A DNA stretch of 64,000 bases, from positions 131,929 to 195,928 of the forward strand of contig NQMI01000011.1 of the NCBI GenBank assembly GCA_002270565.1. The letters run 5' to 3'. The notes under the pieces are model-generated. The model saw only the letters and a program-made list of their open reading frames with translations, had not been told where the DNA came from and did no database searches. Position numbers and translations under genes: made by a program. Positions 21,832 through 33,696 of this stretch are shown here, one piece after another (positions within the stretch are counted from its first letter, which is position 1; each line of letters begins with the position of its first letter). The stretch comes from Stenocarpella maydis (Eukaryota > Ascomycota > Sordariomycetes > Diaporthales > Diaporthaceae).

Positions 21832-24016
21832 ATGGCGCAGCAAAGACTCCCTCCTGGGACTGTGTTCCTCCATGAAGGTAGGCAGTGCCAACTCGGGCGA
21901 TGGGCAGACCTGGTCCCACTGACTGAGATGGACCTCCCACAGACAACGTCTCTAGGGACACCTCCGAGGTGGTGCTGATACCGACTCCTTCGGATGACCC
22001 GAACGACCCCCTGGTAAGTAACACTGAGGGCTTGCTCGCTGGGCACTGCGTCTGCTGACCCTGGGTCTCTCCGTCTACACGCAGAACTGGAGCTTGTCGC
22101 GGAAATGGTTCAACTTCTGCCTCGCATCGACCTACTCGCTGGTGGCATTCTCTAGGTGGGCTCCCCGTATCCTCCCCGAGGTGCCAGGTGGCGGCGGCAG
22201 AAGATGGCCTGGTGGTATCGATGCCTTGACTAACACGAAACCCACCGCGGCAGCATCATGATCAAGCCGGTGCTCTGGCAGCAGATGGGCCGGGACATGG
22301 GCCTGACGCCGGACCAGCTTGCCAACGGGCAGTCGGCCAACCTGGCCGGTCTGGCCACCGGGTGTCTGCTGTTTATCCCCTTCGCGGTCAAGTACGGCAG
22401 ACGCCTGACGTACATCGTGTCGCTGGTCGTCATGACGGCCGTCGCGTGGTGGACCTCGGCCATGCACACGTACGCCGAGTCCCTCGTTGTCAGCATTATA
22501 AGCGGTCTCGCCACGGCCATAAACGAGACCATTATTCAGATGACGGTATCTACTGCCTCCCCGTCCGCCCCCTCGTCCCCCATCGCTGGCCCTCAGCAAG
22601 TAGAAACGCCCAAGGCGTCCGCCCTGCTGACACTCTGGCACCTCAGATCACCGACCTCTTCTTCCTGCACCAGCGGGCCTCGGCCAACGGCGTCTACTTC
22701 ATCGCCGTGACGGGCGGCTCCTTCCTCGTCCCCATGATCGCAGGCGTGCAGGCGGCCGCGCAGGGCTGGCGCTGGTCGTACTACGCCATGTCCATCTCCC
22801 TCACCATCCTCCTGGCCCTCTTCATCTTCCTGTTCGAGGAGACCAAGTACGTGCCCGTACTAACCGGCCAGCGGGACATGCCCCCGCCGGTGCCATCCGA
22901 ACCGGAGCCCTCCTCGCCGGGCTTTGACGGCGACGACACACTTGCCGACGAGAAGGGCCGCCTCCCGGGCGACGACAAGGGCCGCCGCCTCACGCGCGTC
23001 GCCTCCGGCACGGACTCGGCGATCCCCAGGCACTCGTACCGCCAGCGCATGCGCCTGGTGACGCCCACGTCCGAGCCGCTGGGCAAGCTCTTCGTGTTCC
23101 CCGCGCACGTGCTGTGGCTGCCGCACGTGCTGTACACGGCCGTCCAGTACGCCGCCGACGTGTGCTGGCTGGTGCTGCTCTCCGCGGTGACGTCCATCGT
23201 CTTCTCCGCGCCGCCCTACAACTTCAACACCGCCGCCGTCGGCTACATGAACGCCGGGCCCGTCCTGGGCGCCGTCCTCGGCAGCCTCTACGGCGGCGTG
23301 CTCTCCGACCGCGCCGTGGTGCGCCTGGCCCGCCGCAATGGTGGCATTTTTGAGGCAGAGATGCGCCTGTACATGCTCCCGCTGCCCGTGGTCTGCCTGT
23401 CGGGCGGGCTCATCATGTTTGGTGTCACTGCTGCGCGGGTAAGTGAAGGAAAGCCCCTGATGTGATGGCATATCTCACTGGTCTGCTTCGTTGGCGACCG
23501 CCTCCTCCTCCACCCTTTCCTTTTTTTTTTTCTTTTCTCTGTGCTTTGATTATGCGTCCGGGAAACAGGCCAGACTAACCGGCAGATAGGGTATGCACTG
23601 GATCTTTCCCAGTATAGGCGCCGCCGTCTTCGCCTTCGGGTTTGGCGCAAAGGGCGACACCAACTTCACGCTCGTCCTTGATACATACCACGAGGTAAGC
23701 CTGCCTGCCCGCCTGCCCCAGAGCAGCGCCATACACAGGCAACAACCACTAAAAAATTACCGCACAGCTCGCCGCCGAGGCCTTCGTCGCCATCGCCTTC
23801 CTGCGCAACGCGGTCAGCATCGGGATCCCCGCATCCATCGTGCCCTGGATGGCGCGCATGGGGCTGTCAAACATGTTCATCCTCGCCGGCTCTGTCGGCT
23901 TCGGGGTCAGCCTGCTGTTCGTGCCCTTGATCTTCTGGGGGAGGCGTATGCGTGTGGCCCTGGAGCGCCGGTACTGGGGCCTGGTGGAGCGGAGCCGCAA
24001 CATCCGCCAGAATTAG
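21832..24016 (+). CDS. MFS transporter, HOL1-like DHA1 family
   Basis: Seven exons: 21832-21877, 21943-22013, 22085-22155, 22254-22545, 22647-23438, 23590-23694 and 23768-24016 (541 aa). Phases agree at every junction and introns are 65-151 bp. The N-terminus carries PTPSDDPNDPLNWS, the hydrophilic leader typical of HOL1-like fungal transporters, just before helix 1. VKYGRRLTY is the loop 2-3 motif. A long cytosolic loop of about 90 residues with PPPVPSEPEPSSPG separates the two six-helix halves. The C-terminal half holds VLGAVLGSLYGGVLSDR and HWIFPSIGAAVFAFG. Relatives move cations, polyamines, drugs or metabolites across the plasma membrane; the substrate is not predictable here. Frames are intact, unlike the dead gene upstream. 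Confidence 0.88.
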
Positions 24017-25060
24017 GAATGGCGCATGGAAGGACTGGGGGTTGTATATACCACGTGGCGAGTCTGCCTTTGTGTCTACTCGATCCCACATGCAGTACCT
24101 ACATAGGGTGGGCCAAGCACACGCGCCTTTAGCAGCTGGCCGAAGCTATGCCCGGGGCAGGCCCCTAGGCTTGGAATTGAGGCTGATTTGTGACTATATA
24201 TCCGGCCCTGACAACGGTCATCCGATGTGAGAATGTCGATATGACTTGTGGCGAGGCCCGTTCCGGTTAAAACCCCGGGCCTGCATCCTGCAGGGACCAG
24301 CCGTTCAGGAAAGTCGCTCAACATGCTGATCACAGCCGCTAAAGGACGCGTCTTGTGTGGCATCTCTTGTCCTCTGGGCAGGGAGGTCCACGGGTGCCCG
24401 CCCAGCCCCGGAGGTCAGTGAAGTCCTCATCCGTCCAGATATCGATCAAAGCACCCTGCAGTGGATCTGGCATCCAAGAAATCACCCTTGGGCTCTTGCC
24501 GAACCTACAGCCTGCAGTCAGTATATCATGGAACCCACATCCTCAGGGACGAGCTTCTCTCCCTTCTGGGATTACTATCGACCAGCCGTTTGTCTTGCCT
24601 CTCAAGGAGCCCAGCAGCCGCTCATATGGGAAGTCACCCCGCCCACTGCTCGAGAGCAAATAGCCCTGTTGACCGCTTTCCGCCTCTGATTCACAAGCCC
24701 GGCCGACATCTATCTCACCGGCCTCGCCGGCCTCGCCGCGCCTGCAACCAAGCGTGACATCCTGCCGACTGCTTTCTTTCACCCCGGGCGCGCGGCACGG
24801 GACCTGGGCGTTCGACACGGTCAGATCTCAGCTCGGAGCATTTGGCTATAACAGTGTCCAGGTCGGCTTTTCCTTTCACGGAGCAGGACCAAGCTATACC
24901 ACTCGCAGCTCAGCAGTCAATGGCGGCTCAGTTCCCGAATACCGAAGATAATATTCCTCTTTTTTTAGGCCTGCGGGATTAATTAGTCTGCTGAATTCAT
25001 ATAGGTATAAATAAATTAATTAAGTATTATTTAAGTAATTATAAAGTATTTTTTAGTTTA
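24017..25060. other. Intergenic region ending at the first AT-rich island
   Basis: GC-rich DNA without a recognised gene up to about 24955. There the composition changes abruptly to strongly AT-rich, a sharp border typical of RIP-affected repeats inserted in gene DNA. Confidence 0.5.
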
Positions 25061-26926
25061 CATGGGGTACCAGGAAGTAGCCAGTTTTCAAAAAATTGAT
25101 TAACTTTAGGCTACCCTACCACCTGCCTAGGGCCAGATATATAAAAGAATTAGTCCTAATTAGTAATAACTATACTTAATTACTTATTTTTTCTTAATCT
25201 TATACATCTAGGCAGGTTAAGGTAGGTATAATAAGGCTAGAAAGCATTAAGGTTTATATAGAATAGCTTTTTCTTAATACTAATTATATCTTTAATTTTT
25301 ATATTACTTTTATATTTCTCTATATATTTATATCTCTAATATATGGAAATTTTATAATAATAATATATATTTTATATTTAAAGAAAGTAACATACTCTTA
25401 GGCATTTAAGTTATTTAGAAATCTAAAAAACATAATATAAAACCTATAAATATAGCTATAATAATTGATATCTTTAATATATTTTAAATTCTATTATATT
25501 ATAAGGTAATATTATAATATAGCTATAAAGATTTATATATTGGAAAATATGAACTTAATTTAATTAAATATTAGGTAACTATTATATATATTATTAATTA
25601 CAAGATTTTAGGATTTTTAATATAACTTGAAAATTAAGGAAATATAACTAGTTAACCTTTTAATAATATTATAGAATAGTAAGATAGTTAGTATAGTATA
25701 TAGTATATGCTTAGAAAATATATATTAAGTTTAAAAACTATACTTTATTAGCTATATATTTATTAAAGACGTTCTATAAAATTCAAACGTTATTAGGATT
25801 AATTCTATTACTCCATAATATAATAGTTAAATATACGATGCTGAAGGATAATTTCTATAATTTTATTAAGAATAAATTTCTAATAAGCTAAGTAACTTTA
25901 ATATAATTATATACTCTAATTAATTAAAAGCTAGATTTATATAGGTCTAGAAATCAGGATAGTAATAGCTATAAATGTTTAATAAAGCTATATATTGTAT
26001 ATTCATTCTTATTAAGGCACCTATTTCTTCGTAGAACTGTAATAAAGTTATTAGCTTTACTATCAAGCTAGATAGTTAAGCTTACCTTAAATAAGTAAAG
26101 AAATAATAAGATCAATTTATAAGGAATTAAGTACTTTAAAAGGTATCTATATATATAGATATATATAAATTAAGAGTAAAAATTAAATTGCAACAATCGT
26201 GGTGGAAGGTGCCACTACGTCATAGATCAAAAGATCAGCTAATATTCGAACTCTCTGTTCGAATATTCCTTCCAACCACCTTATATTGTGCGAACCGTAA
26301 CACTAGCTATAAGAACCCACTACACTTACTAAATAACTTAAGCAACTTAACTAACCAGAACTGTAAATACTAAATAAGCTACCTATAGGTATATTTCCCT
26401 CTGAACTAATATCCAGCAGCTTTAACCAATTAGTATTCCCATTTACCGTTATACTCTAATTAAAAACCCCTACCTTATCCTTAGAATACAACCACACCTT
26501 TTATACTATTATTCCACTAGCCTCCTCTATAGAATTATAACGTATAACCTCAGTAGATTGCTTGGTAATCCACCTTTATTTAGCCTTAGCCTCCTCCTCC
26601 TTTTCTATATAATCCAGCTTATTAATTATTTTAATACCCTAATGCACTATTTATTGTTCCAGGGTCTAGGGGAGCCGGTGCATTCCGGGATCCGGTGTTA
26701 TAAGCCAACACAAATGGCACCCTGGAAGACCCGTTTTGAGGACCCAGGCTCCTAGGGCGAATGCCACAACAAAACCCCGCAGGACCCCAAGACCAACACC
26801 TCACTAGGGTTAGGGTTAGAGAGAGTCCTAACCTAGCTTCGGTTGATTAGGATGAAGCTAATAAATCCAGAAAGGTGGCTTTAGTTAATCAGGATGAAGC
26901 TAATAAAGCCATCACTAGTTATAAAT

Positions 26927-27112
26927 GTAGAGTCGGAATATATAAGGACATGGTTATTACTACAGTAGATAGCTTTTATAGAACAGACTCTTTAGTTGTT
27001 AATCTAAGTATTTAATCCCAGTATTGAATAGCCTTATAGCTAGTAATCATTATTAGTTAAATAATATTGCTTAACAACCGCCTAACAACATATTCCGAAT
27101 ATAAACCCTGGA
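26927..27112 (+). repeat. LTR-like repeat, copy A
   Basis: Shares with copies at 28190 and 38701 a core with TATATAAGGA, then TAGATAGCTTTTATAGAACAG and ACTCTTTAG..GTTAAT..AAGTATTTA. The later ATATAAACCCT segment is also shared. The internal TATA-like site suggests a long terminal repeat promoter. No adjacent reverse transcriptase can be read. Confidence 0.6.
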
Positions 27113-28069
27113 TCTTTCAGGTCTAACGTACTCGGAAACCCTCTGATCATTACATCCGGGGGGAAAACCAGCCTTGGTGTCGCCCCCAAGGCTATAAAAA
27201 GGGGCTCTCCTGTATTGCTTTTAAGAAATTTCTAATTCTAGAGAATTAATCTTTTTATACCCTGTAAATTTATATCTATCTGATATATACGTATATATTG
27301 TGAAATCTTTTCTTATGCTTTCTTCTTCTGCCCTTTTCTTTTGGCACTCTTTATTCCCCTTATAACTCTCTTATTGCGTTAGGGGCTCCTCTTTTTGCCT
27401 TCCACGCTCCTCTTGGGGTGGTTGCTTAATTAGGGCTCTGGCAGAATGTGTGCCTTTTTGTGTGTGTGGAGGTTTTGGTCCTCTTGCTCCCTCTGGCCTG
27501 TTTTCAATGTGCTATGTTCTTAGCCTATAAATGACGCTATTTACATAGATAGTATACCTTTGCAGTAGCCTTTTCTAACTCCTCCTCCGCCTCATCTAGT
27601 GCGGCCTTAGCCAGGTTATATTGAGTCGTAATCTTCTACATTTAGGTAGGTGTAAGCCCACATATATTTGAATTCCTATACTTCTAGTAAATGCACTTAG
27701 AATAATGAGATGAGTCTTTTTTGAAAGTAATATAAGAAGCCTTACTAACTTTATAATATAAATAAGTTAGTATAATAGAGCTACGGGAAGCTATAGTAAT
27801 GGAAAGGGACTTGCTCTACTTGGTCTTTTTGAAATAACGGGAAGGTTTTAAAGCCTGGGAATCTTTAACTTAGCCTAATATAATGAATTAGGAAGGTACA
27901 ATAGCAAGTATAAATAAATAAAGCTAACTTATAGAATACTTTTAAGGATAAAAGTATAAGAAGGGAGATAGTATTATAAACCAATATAATGGTAACTTAG
28001 GACCTAGGGTAACTAAGACTAACTGCTATAATGCAAACCTATAGGTATAAGATAATAGGATGCACTAGG

Positions 28070-28440
28070 ATAGGGTTAGGGTTAGGGACCCACTAACTAC
28101 GGAGGACTAATGGAACTAATGAATGGTTTAATTAACTATAAGGCTGAACTATATAAATTAGTAAGCGGTCCATATACTCTATTGTTAAAAATAGATAAAG
28201 AGTTAAAATATATAAGGATATAGTTATTACAATAGTAGATAGCTCTTATAGAACAGACTCTTTAATCGTTAATTTAAGTATTTAGTTCTACTAACTAGAT
28301 AGCCTTATAGCTTCTAATTATACCCTCTTTATAAATAGTGTTTTTATATACCGCAACTCAGTTATGTGCCGCTTCTGTGCCGCTCTACTAATATAAACCC
28401 TATAGGTTACCTATTAAACCTTACAAAGATTTAGTATGAT
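28070..28440 (+). repeat. LTR-like repeat, copy B
   Basis: Begins next to GGGTTAGGGTTAGGGACC and holds the same core as copy A, in the same orientation. It continues with GCCGCTCTACTAATATAAACC, which copy C at 38701-39060 also has in inverted orientation. C-to-T and G-to-A type differences between copies fit RIP. Probably a solo LTR. Confidence 0.6.
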
Positions 28441-28476
28441 TATAATACTTAATAGTGTTAAACGGAACCGCTCAGC

Positions 28477-28543
28477 AAGGAGTTACCCTAGACTTCATGT
28501 AAGGAGTTACCCTAAACTTTATACAAGGAGTTACCCTAGACTT
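28477..28543. repeat. 24-bp tandem repeat, nearly three units
   Basis: The unit AAGGAGTTACCCTA(G/A)ACTT plus a variable tail occurs at 28477, 28501 and 28525. The third unit runs into the less AT-rich patch that follows. Confidence 0.75.
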
Positions 28544-28544
28544 G

Positions 28545-28985
28545 CGAGTTAGGCGATTTTCGCTAAGTACGCCCAGTGCGTGCGTAATGCAAGATGAGTT
28601 TGGTGGCCGTGAGTTGATTATTTTGGCCTGCATTTGCACCTTAATTCAGACCTCTGCATTACCCTTATTTCTTACCCAAAAAGTATATGACTTAGTGCAT
28701 TGGATAGCCTGATTTCTGAAGTTTGTATGTACTTAATTTGGGCATTGCTAGGGCTGTGGTTGGCTAGTTGTTTGGAACCAAAGATGGTGTGTTGGAAGGG
28801 CGAATTTTCCGGCATTTGCAAATTTGCACCAGAGCCTACCGCAGCGTGCCCAGGGGTGAGACGACGTCGGAGGGTATATAAGGAGGGCTTACAGAAGCCC
28901 AACTTAATTCAATACAAAGCTGTCAGAACTTTATGTTTTAATTCGTCGCGAATTTTTTCGCCTTAGAGCAGCATACTCAACCCTA
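28545..28985. repeat. GC-richer patch inside the AT-rich island
   Basis: About 440 bp with near-normal base composition and a promoter-like GTATATAAGG at about 28874, followed by TTCAATACAAAGC. It looks like a younger or unmutated insertion (solo LTR or similar). The short open frames 28672-28902 and 28700-28966 lie antisense to each other and are not believable genes. Confidence 0.4.
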
Positions 28986-30045
28986 CCGAAACACAGCACC
29001 GCTGAAACCGAAATGCTATTTTAATAGCACAATTTAATCAGGAAATAGATATAAGATCAATAAGTAGTTTATAAAGTAAGAATAGAAACGCTATCAAGAC
29101 TTAGCCTTATAAAAAAATAGAATATAGTTATAAATGCATATCAGCCTTCAGTAGTAATAGTATTAGGGGAAGAATAGGAGTAACTAGAAGTATAATGTGC
29201 TTTCTAGCGGCTTTAAAATTAAGGCATAACTGAGAGTAATAAATTGCTTTTAGCGCTCCCTTCTATACCGATTCACCCAGGTTAATTAGTCTTCTAGTAG
29301 GCTAGGCCAAAGAGATAGACTATATAAACTTATAATTATTACTAGTAGATAGTTTAGGCTTAGGATAGCTGCTGTATAGTTTAATGCTTTAAGTACTTAC
29401 TGAGGGAATAGCTTTAATAGGCTTTTTTGAATAGCTATTATTATATTGCTTAGAATGATTTCACGTTGAATTCCCCTTTAATATAAACCCGCTCACTAGG
29501 TTTTTGAGGCAAGAACTAGCTGTAATTGATATAGTAATAGAAAGGCATTACCATTTTAATAGTAAAATTAAAGTAAATAAAATCAATACGAAAATCAACT
29601 TTATACATAGAAAATTAAGGTTAAATAATAGAGTCCTAATAATTATATAGTATCTTATATATTTATATAATAATATACAGTCTAATCTCATTTTTAGAAT
29701 AAGAAAAAAAGAGATTTTTAATTATAAGCTATAGAGAAGTATACTTATTTATTTTAATAATAAAATACTTTAAGAAATATTTTCATTTGCTAAATATTTA
29801 ATCAACGTAAGCCGTAAACGATGCTATATAGTAAATAAGGAAAATAGACATAAATAACTAAATACATAAATAAAATCCTAAAATACAAAATATTTAAAAG
29901 ATTGAAAGACTAAAATATTAAAGATTTAAATATATAGAAAAGAAGAGGGCTAGAATTAAGTATATAATAATAAAGATATTAATATTATATAATATAGTAA
30001 TATCACGAAACTACTAATAAATATCACATATATATCATATATTAT

Positions 30046-30070
30046 NNNNNNNNNNNNNNNNNNNNNNNNN
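30046..30070. other. Assembly gap (25 N)
   Basis: Run of 25 N in AT-rich repeat DNA. Its true size cannot be known from the window. Confidence 0.95.
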
Positions 30071-30808
30071 TTTAAAATATTGAAATATATAAATATATAA
30101 ATATATATAATATATCAAATTATATATATATATATTTATATAAGATTTTATTTATATATTTATATAAAAATATATAAAGTTTTATTATAACTTTAAGTAT
30201 AATATAAGAACTTATAAGAAGTATATAAAAGAGTCTGATAAGCTATATTTTAAGTAAATAGTAGTAAATCTAGCCTAAGTAGTACTAATTAGTATATATA
30301 TATATATAGTAGTAGTCTATAGTAGACTAAGTTTTTAAGAGTAAAGTTAGCATTATTTAGTATAAAGTATATTTGTCTTACTAAAGGGAACCTCTTTAAA
30401 CCAGCACTATACCTACCCTGATGACCTTAAATTTATAAAATTAATTAAACTTAGGTAATTAAGCATAGTTGGCATCAATTGGTGCCAACTTCTATTACTT
30501 ACTTAGCCCTAGGCGGGCGCTGGGGTAGCCTAAAGTTGATGAATTTGCTGAAAACTGGCCACTTCCTAGTCCTGGCTACTTCCTGGTACCCTACGTTATG
30601 GTAAATTTAATATTCTTATTAAATATTTTTATTTTATTCTAAATTTTACTATTATTTTATTCATTTATTCAACGTAAATAATTTAATCATTTAATCGTTT
30701 AGACTTAAACTAAGTTTAAATTATATTAAAAATATTATAGGTTTATTTGAACCCAGTATATCATCATCTCTCTATACTCAGTTCCTGTTTGGTTCTGATT
30801 TTGGCTTG

Positions 30809-32557
30809 CTAAGAGTGCTCCCCTAGAGAGTGCTGGAACCTCTCTCTAGGGATGAAAGTCAGACTAGGTCCATTGTGCTCACCTACAAAGGCATCATACA
30901 GCTGAAACTCGTCCACGCGATCGCGCAAGGCCCCATCCCACCCCCCTGGACCACCACCGCCCAGCTTCCCTGATTCTCCAGGTGCCTGCTTGAAGTCAAA
31001 ATACCAGAGCGTCTTTGCCAGGACCAAGCTCATTTCCATGTACGCCATCGTCTTCCCCAGACAGGCGGTTTCACCAAAGGAAAAGGGGATGAAAGCCTCC
31101 CCAATTCTCGCCAGTCTATCAGGATCAGTACCGTCGAGCCAGCGCTCAGGCCGGAAGGCGAACGGCTCGGGGAAGTACGCCCCGTTGTGCATAAGGCAGT
31201 ATGCGCTGATCGCCACCAGTGTCCCGCCAGGAACAACATGGCCGTCGATGACACAGGGCTCTTTGGACGAGAGATGGCGGTCCACCTCGCGCCAGGGCAT
31301 CACCGTTGTGGGTGGCGACATGCGGAGCGTCTCGTCGATGACAGCGCGCAGGTACTTGCAGCCGAGGAGCTGCGGCCCGCCCTGTATGAGGGACCCGTCC
31401 TGGAAGGCGTCGCGGACTTCAGCGGCAAGGCGAGCGTAGACAAGAGGGTAGCGCGACAGGTAGAAGAAGGCAGCGCTCAGGGCGCAAGAGGTTGTCTGGC
31501 CGCCTGCGGGAAAGAAAAAAAGAGCCTCTGCCCATACTTGGCTCTTTTCGATCGAGTTAGATGTTGTCGAATCGGATTCGCGATGACTTGTCGAAGCAAC
31601 GGCCCAAAAGTCGTGCCTTCCCGAATTCTCTTCAATGGCAGCCCGCCTTTTGATGATATTCTTGAGGAGCCTCCCTGCCGTGAGAAGCTTGGGCATGTTG
31701 AGGAGCATGACGATCCGATTCAAGGCTCGAATGGCGGGCCAAGCCATGTACACACTGTGAATTGTGTTCATGTGCAGGAAGATGTCGATAAGAATCCTGT
31801 TCTCTGACTCGGTCTGCGACGCAAGGTCGACCCCAAAGCCGAGCTGAACGGCAATGTCGCTGGCAAGCCGTTCGCACAGGGGCGTCATGTTGACCGGGCC
31901 AGCCTCGGCAGCCTGGAGGAGCTTCTGGAGGAAGACATCGACCTCGGCGCGCATCGTCGGCTCGAATCTTTGCAGGGAATGGCTAGAGAGGACACGACCG
32001 TAGACATTGCGCTTCATCCGGTGAGGTTCCGGGTCCACCGTCCCCAGGACATGCGGGACAGGGCTGAACGATGTGAAGGTGTAAACGTGCGATTTGTGAA
32101 TAGAGGCATGCTGACTTAGATCTGCTTACGTCGTCAATGGGTTGCTTGGCAAGATTCAAGGATGCTAAAACATGAGATAGGCGCTGTATTAGCTAGGTAT
32201 TTACCGTGAAGAGCCGCCACCGTGTTGAAGACAAGGCGATTAGGTCCCTGTCTGTATACGGGACCATATTTCTGAAGGTCGGAATACGCTTTAAGATGGA
32301 GCCGTTTCCGCTTCACCTGATAACCCCCGTAGGCATCAGTGAGCTTGGCAATGAAGGGGCCTGGGTATTTTCGAAGAGGGTGGAACGCGAGCTGATAACT
32401 CCCGATGAAAAGTGCCTTCAAATGGCCGTTTGTTAGCTGCCAGGAAGACCTGAATACAGTTGACTGGGCTGGTTCACAGCTGGAAAGTTCTTACCAGCGG
32501 TAATATCATGGCCACGGCATATTTTCCGGCACCAAGAAGCGCGTGGATCAGCTCCAT
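30809..32557 (-). CDS. Cytochrome P450 monooxygenase
   Basis: Three exons on the minus strand, 32557-32495, 32436-32205 and 32121-30809 (535 aa); introns are 58 and 83 bp. The second junction was chosen because it gives DLSQHASIHKSHVYTF, the expected stretch after FNTVAALH. A hydrophobic N-terminal anchor (residues about 3-45) precedes FHPLRKYPGPF, the proline hinge. The I-helix reads FFPAGGQTTSC, where Gln stands at the position of the usual acidic residue before TT. The ExxR is ETLR, and the heme loop is FSFGETACLG with the thiolate Cys. The enzyme should sit in the ER membrane and oxidise a small molecule with a P450 reductase. With a polyketide synthase 13 kb away a tailoring role is possible, but two AT-rich or unrelated stretches lie between. 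Confidence 0.88.
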
Positions 32558-33696
32558 GGTTTGTTAGTGACTTCTGTCGCTATGTGGACGAGGCTCGCTG
32601 TTTGTCATGCACGTTGCGAATTGCGGAAGAGCTGCTATGAATGTCCAGCCAGCCCTAGAAAGGCCAACACAGGGCAGAGATGAGAGCTTTTCGTGGCCTG
32701 TTTGAGGCCCAAGGAAGTTGTGCAGTTATAGAGCTCCGTGCATTCCCAAGTCAGACCAAACAAGTAGAGATAATAATGTACACCCCACGCCCAGAGAGCT
32801 GTCCTGGACGCGTTGGAGCTACATATCCCTTTGGGGTCCAGAAGAGCACCGCGACTTGCCACGACCCAGTTTTCCCGGAATACAACTGCCCTGATTGGCT
32901 TACATCCTTGACTGCGAAGTTGCGGTACGCGCCCGGCCCCCAAAGGGATGCAGGCCGTTCCCTTAGAAAACGAAGTGATGCCCCCCCTGGTCAATTTACA
33001 CATGCGCACGGTCAACCAGACGATACAGTAGAAGTCACAAAATATAAGAACCAATTTTCTTAAAATAATAGTACTTAAAGTAATTCAAGTAAAAAAACAC
33101 TGTTTAAATAAGCAGGATAAGTATATATAGTTTTATTATAGTATAATAAGTAATATATTACTACTTTAGAATAAAATGTTTTCTTACTTCTACCTTCTGG
33201 TAGACCGTGTGTATGTGCAAATTGACTAGGGGGGCATCACTTCGTTTTCTGACAACAGCCCAACAAAAAGCAGGTGAGATGCATGAGGATCCCGAGTGGT
33301 ACCGAATTCCACTATCACCGCGCTGACCACCCTGTCCGGTTACACAGCGCTGATGCAAGTGCCCGCCCTTGGCCAGCCTCCGGTCGCCGTTTGTTGGCTC
33401 AAAATTTTAGTAGGGTTGTGGAACGTATACTGTAGCGGCCTGGTCAGGTCTAGTTACCGTGAGCCTCGTTGGTCATTTTTCAGGTCAAGGATATGTGAGT
33501 GTGTGTGAATTCTTCAGACGGACCCTGTTAGTGACTTCGCGACTTTAAACGACATCGACGCAGAAGCAAATATATCATCTATAACTACTTTACAAATAAA
33601 CACGCTACCTAGCGTAGCATCACATTTTGCTACGTGAAATATAGGTATCTACTATCTAGGTACATAGGTGGGCAGTATTCCTCTTCATTACATGGA
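32558..33696. other. Promoter region of the P450 with an inserted inverted-repeat element
   Basis: Between the P450 start and the end of the rhodopsin-domain gene. Apart from the small element at 32965-33250 I see no gene; open frames 32635-33063 on the two strands are antisense shadows of each other. Confidence 0.5.
32965..33250. mobile_element. MITE-like element with about 60-bp inverted repeats
   Basis: The left arm (32965-33025) begins AGAAAACGAAGTGATGCCCC and the right arm (33191-33250) is its inverted copy. Further matching blocks are GTCAATTT(A/G)CACAT and CACGGTC(A/T)ACCAGA. The inner 130 bp are strongly AT-rich. There is no coding capacity, so it would depend on another element's transposase. 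It lies about 410 bp upstream of the P450 ATG. Confidence 0.75.

Larger units (their letters stand above)
25061..30597. mobile_element. AT-rich island bounded by inverted repeats (RIP-mutated transposon block)
   Basis: The left end (25061-25135) contains GGGTACCAGGAAGTAGCCAG, then TTTTCAAAAAATTGATTAAC and a CTTTAGGCTACCC...GCCTAGGGC stretch. The right end (about 30504-30597) is its reverse complement with differences, including a partial duplication of the CACTTCCTAG/GGCTACTTCCTGG part. The interior is very AT-rich with stops in all frames, so no transposase can be read. It also holds LTR-like repeats, less mutated patches (27120-27540 and 28545-28980) and an N gap. I read it as a DNA transposon or nested block inactivated by RIP; the class is not determinable. 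Target-site duplications are not clear. Confidence 0.6.

Noticed and set aside
28070..28100. Telomere-like GGGTTAGGGTTAGGG
   Set aside because: Only two to three units, at the edge of an LTR-like repeat and again in its inverted copy near 39045, so it belongs to the repeat and is not a telomere.
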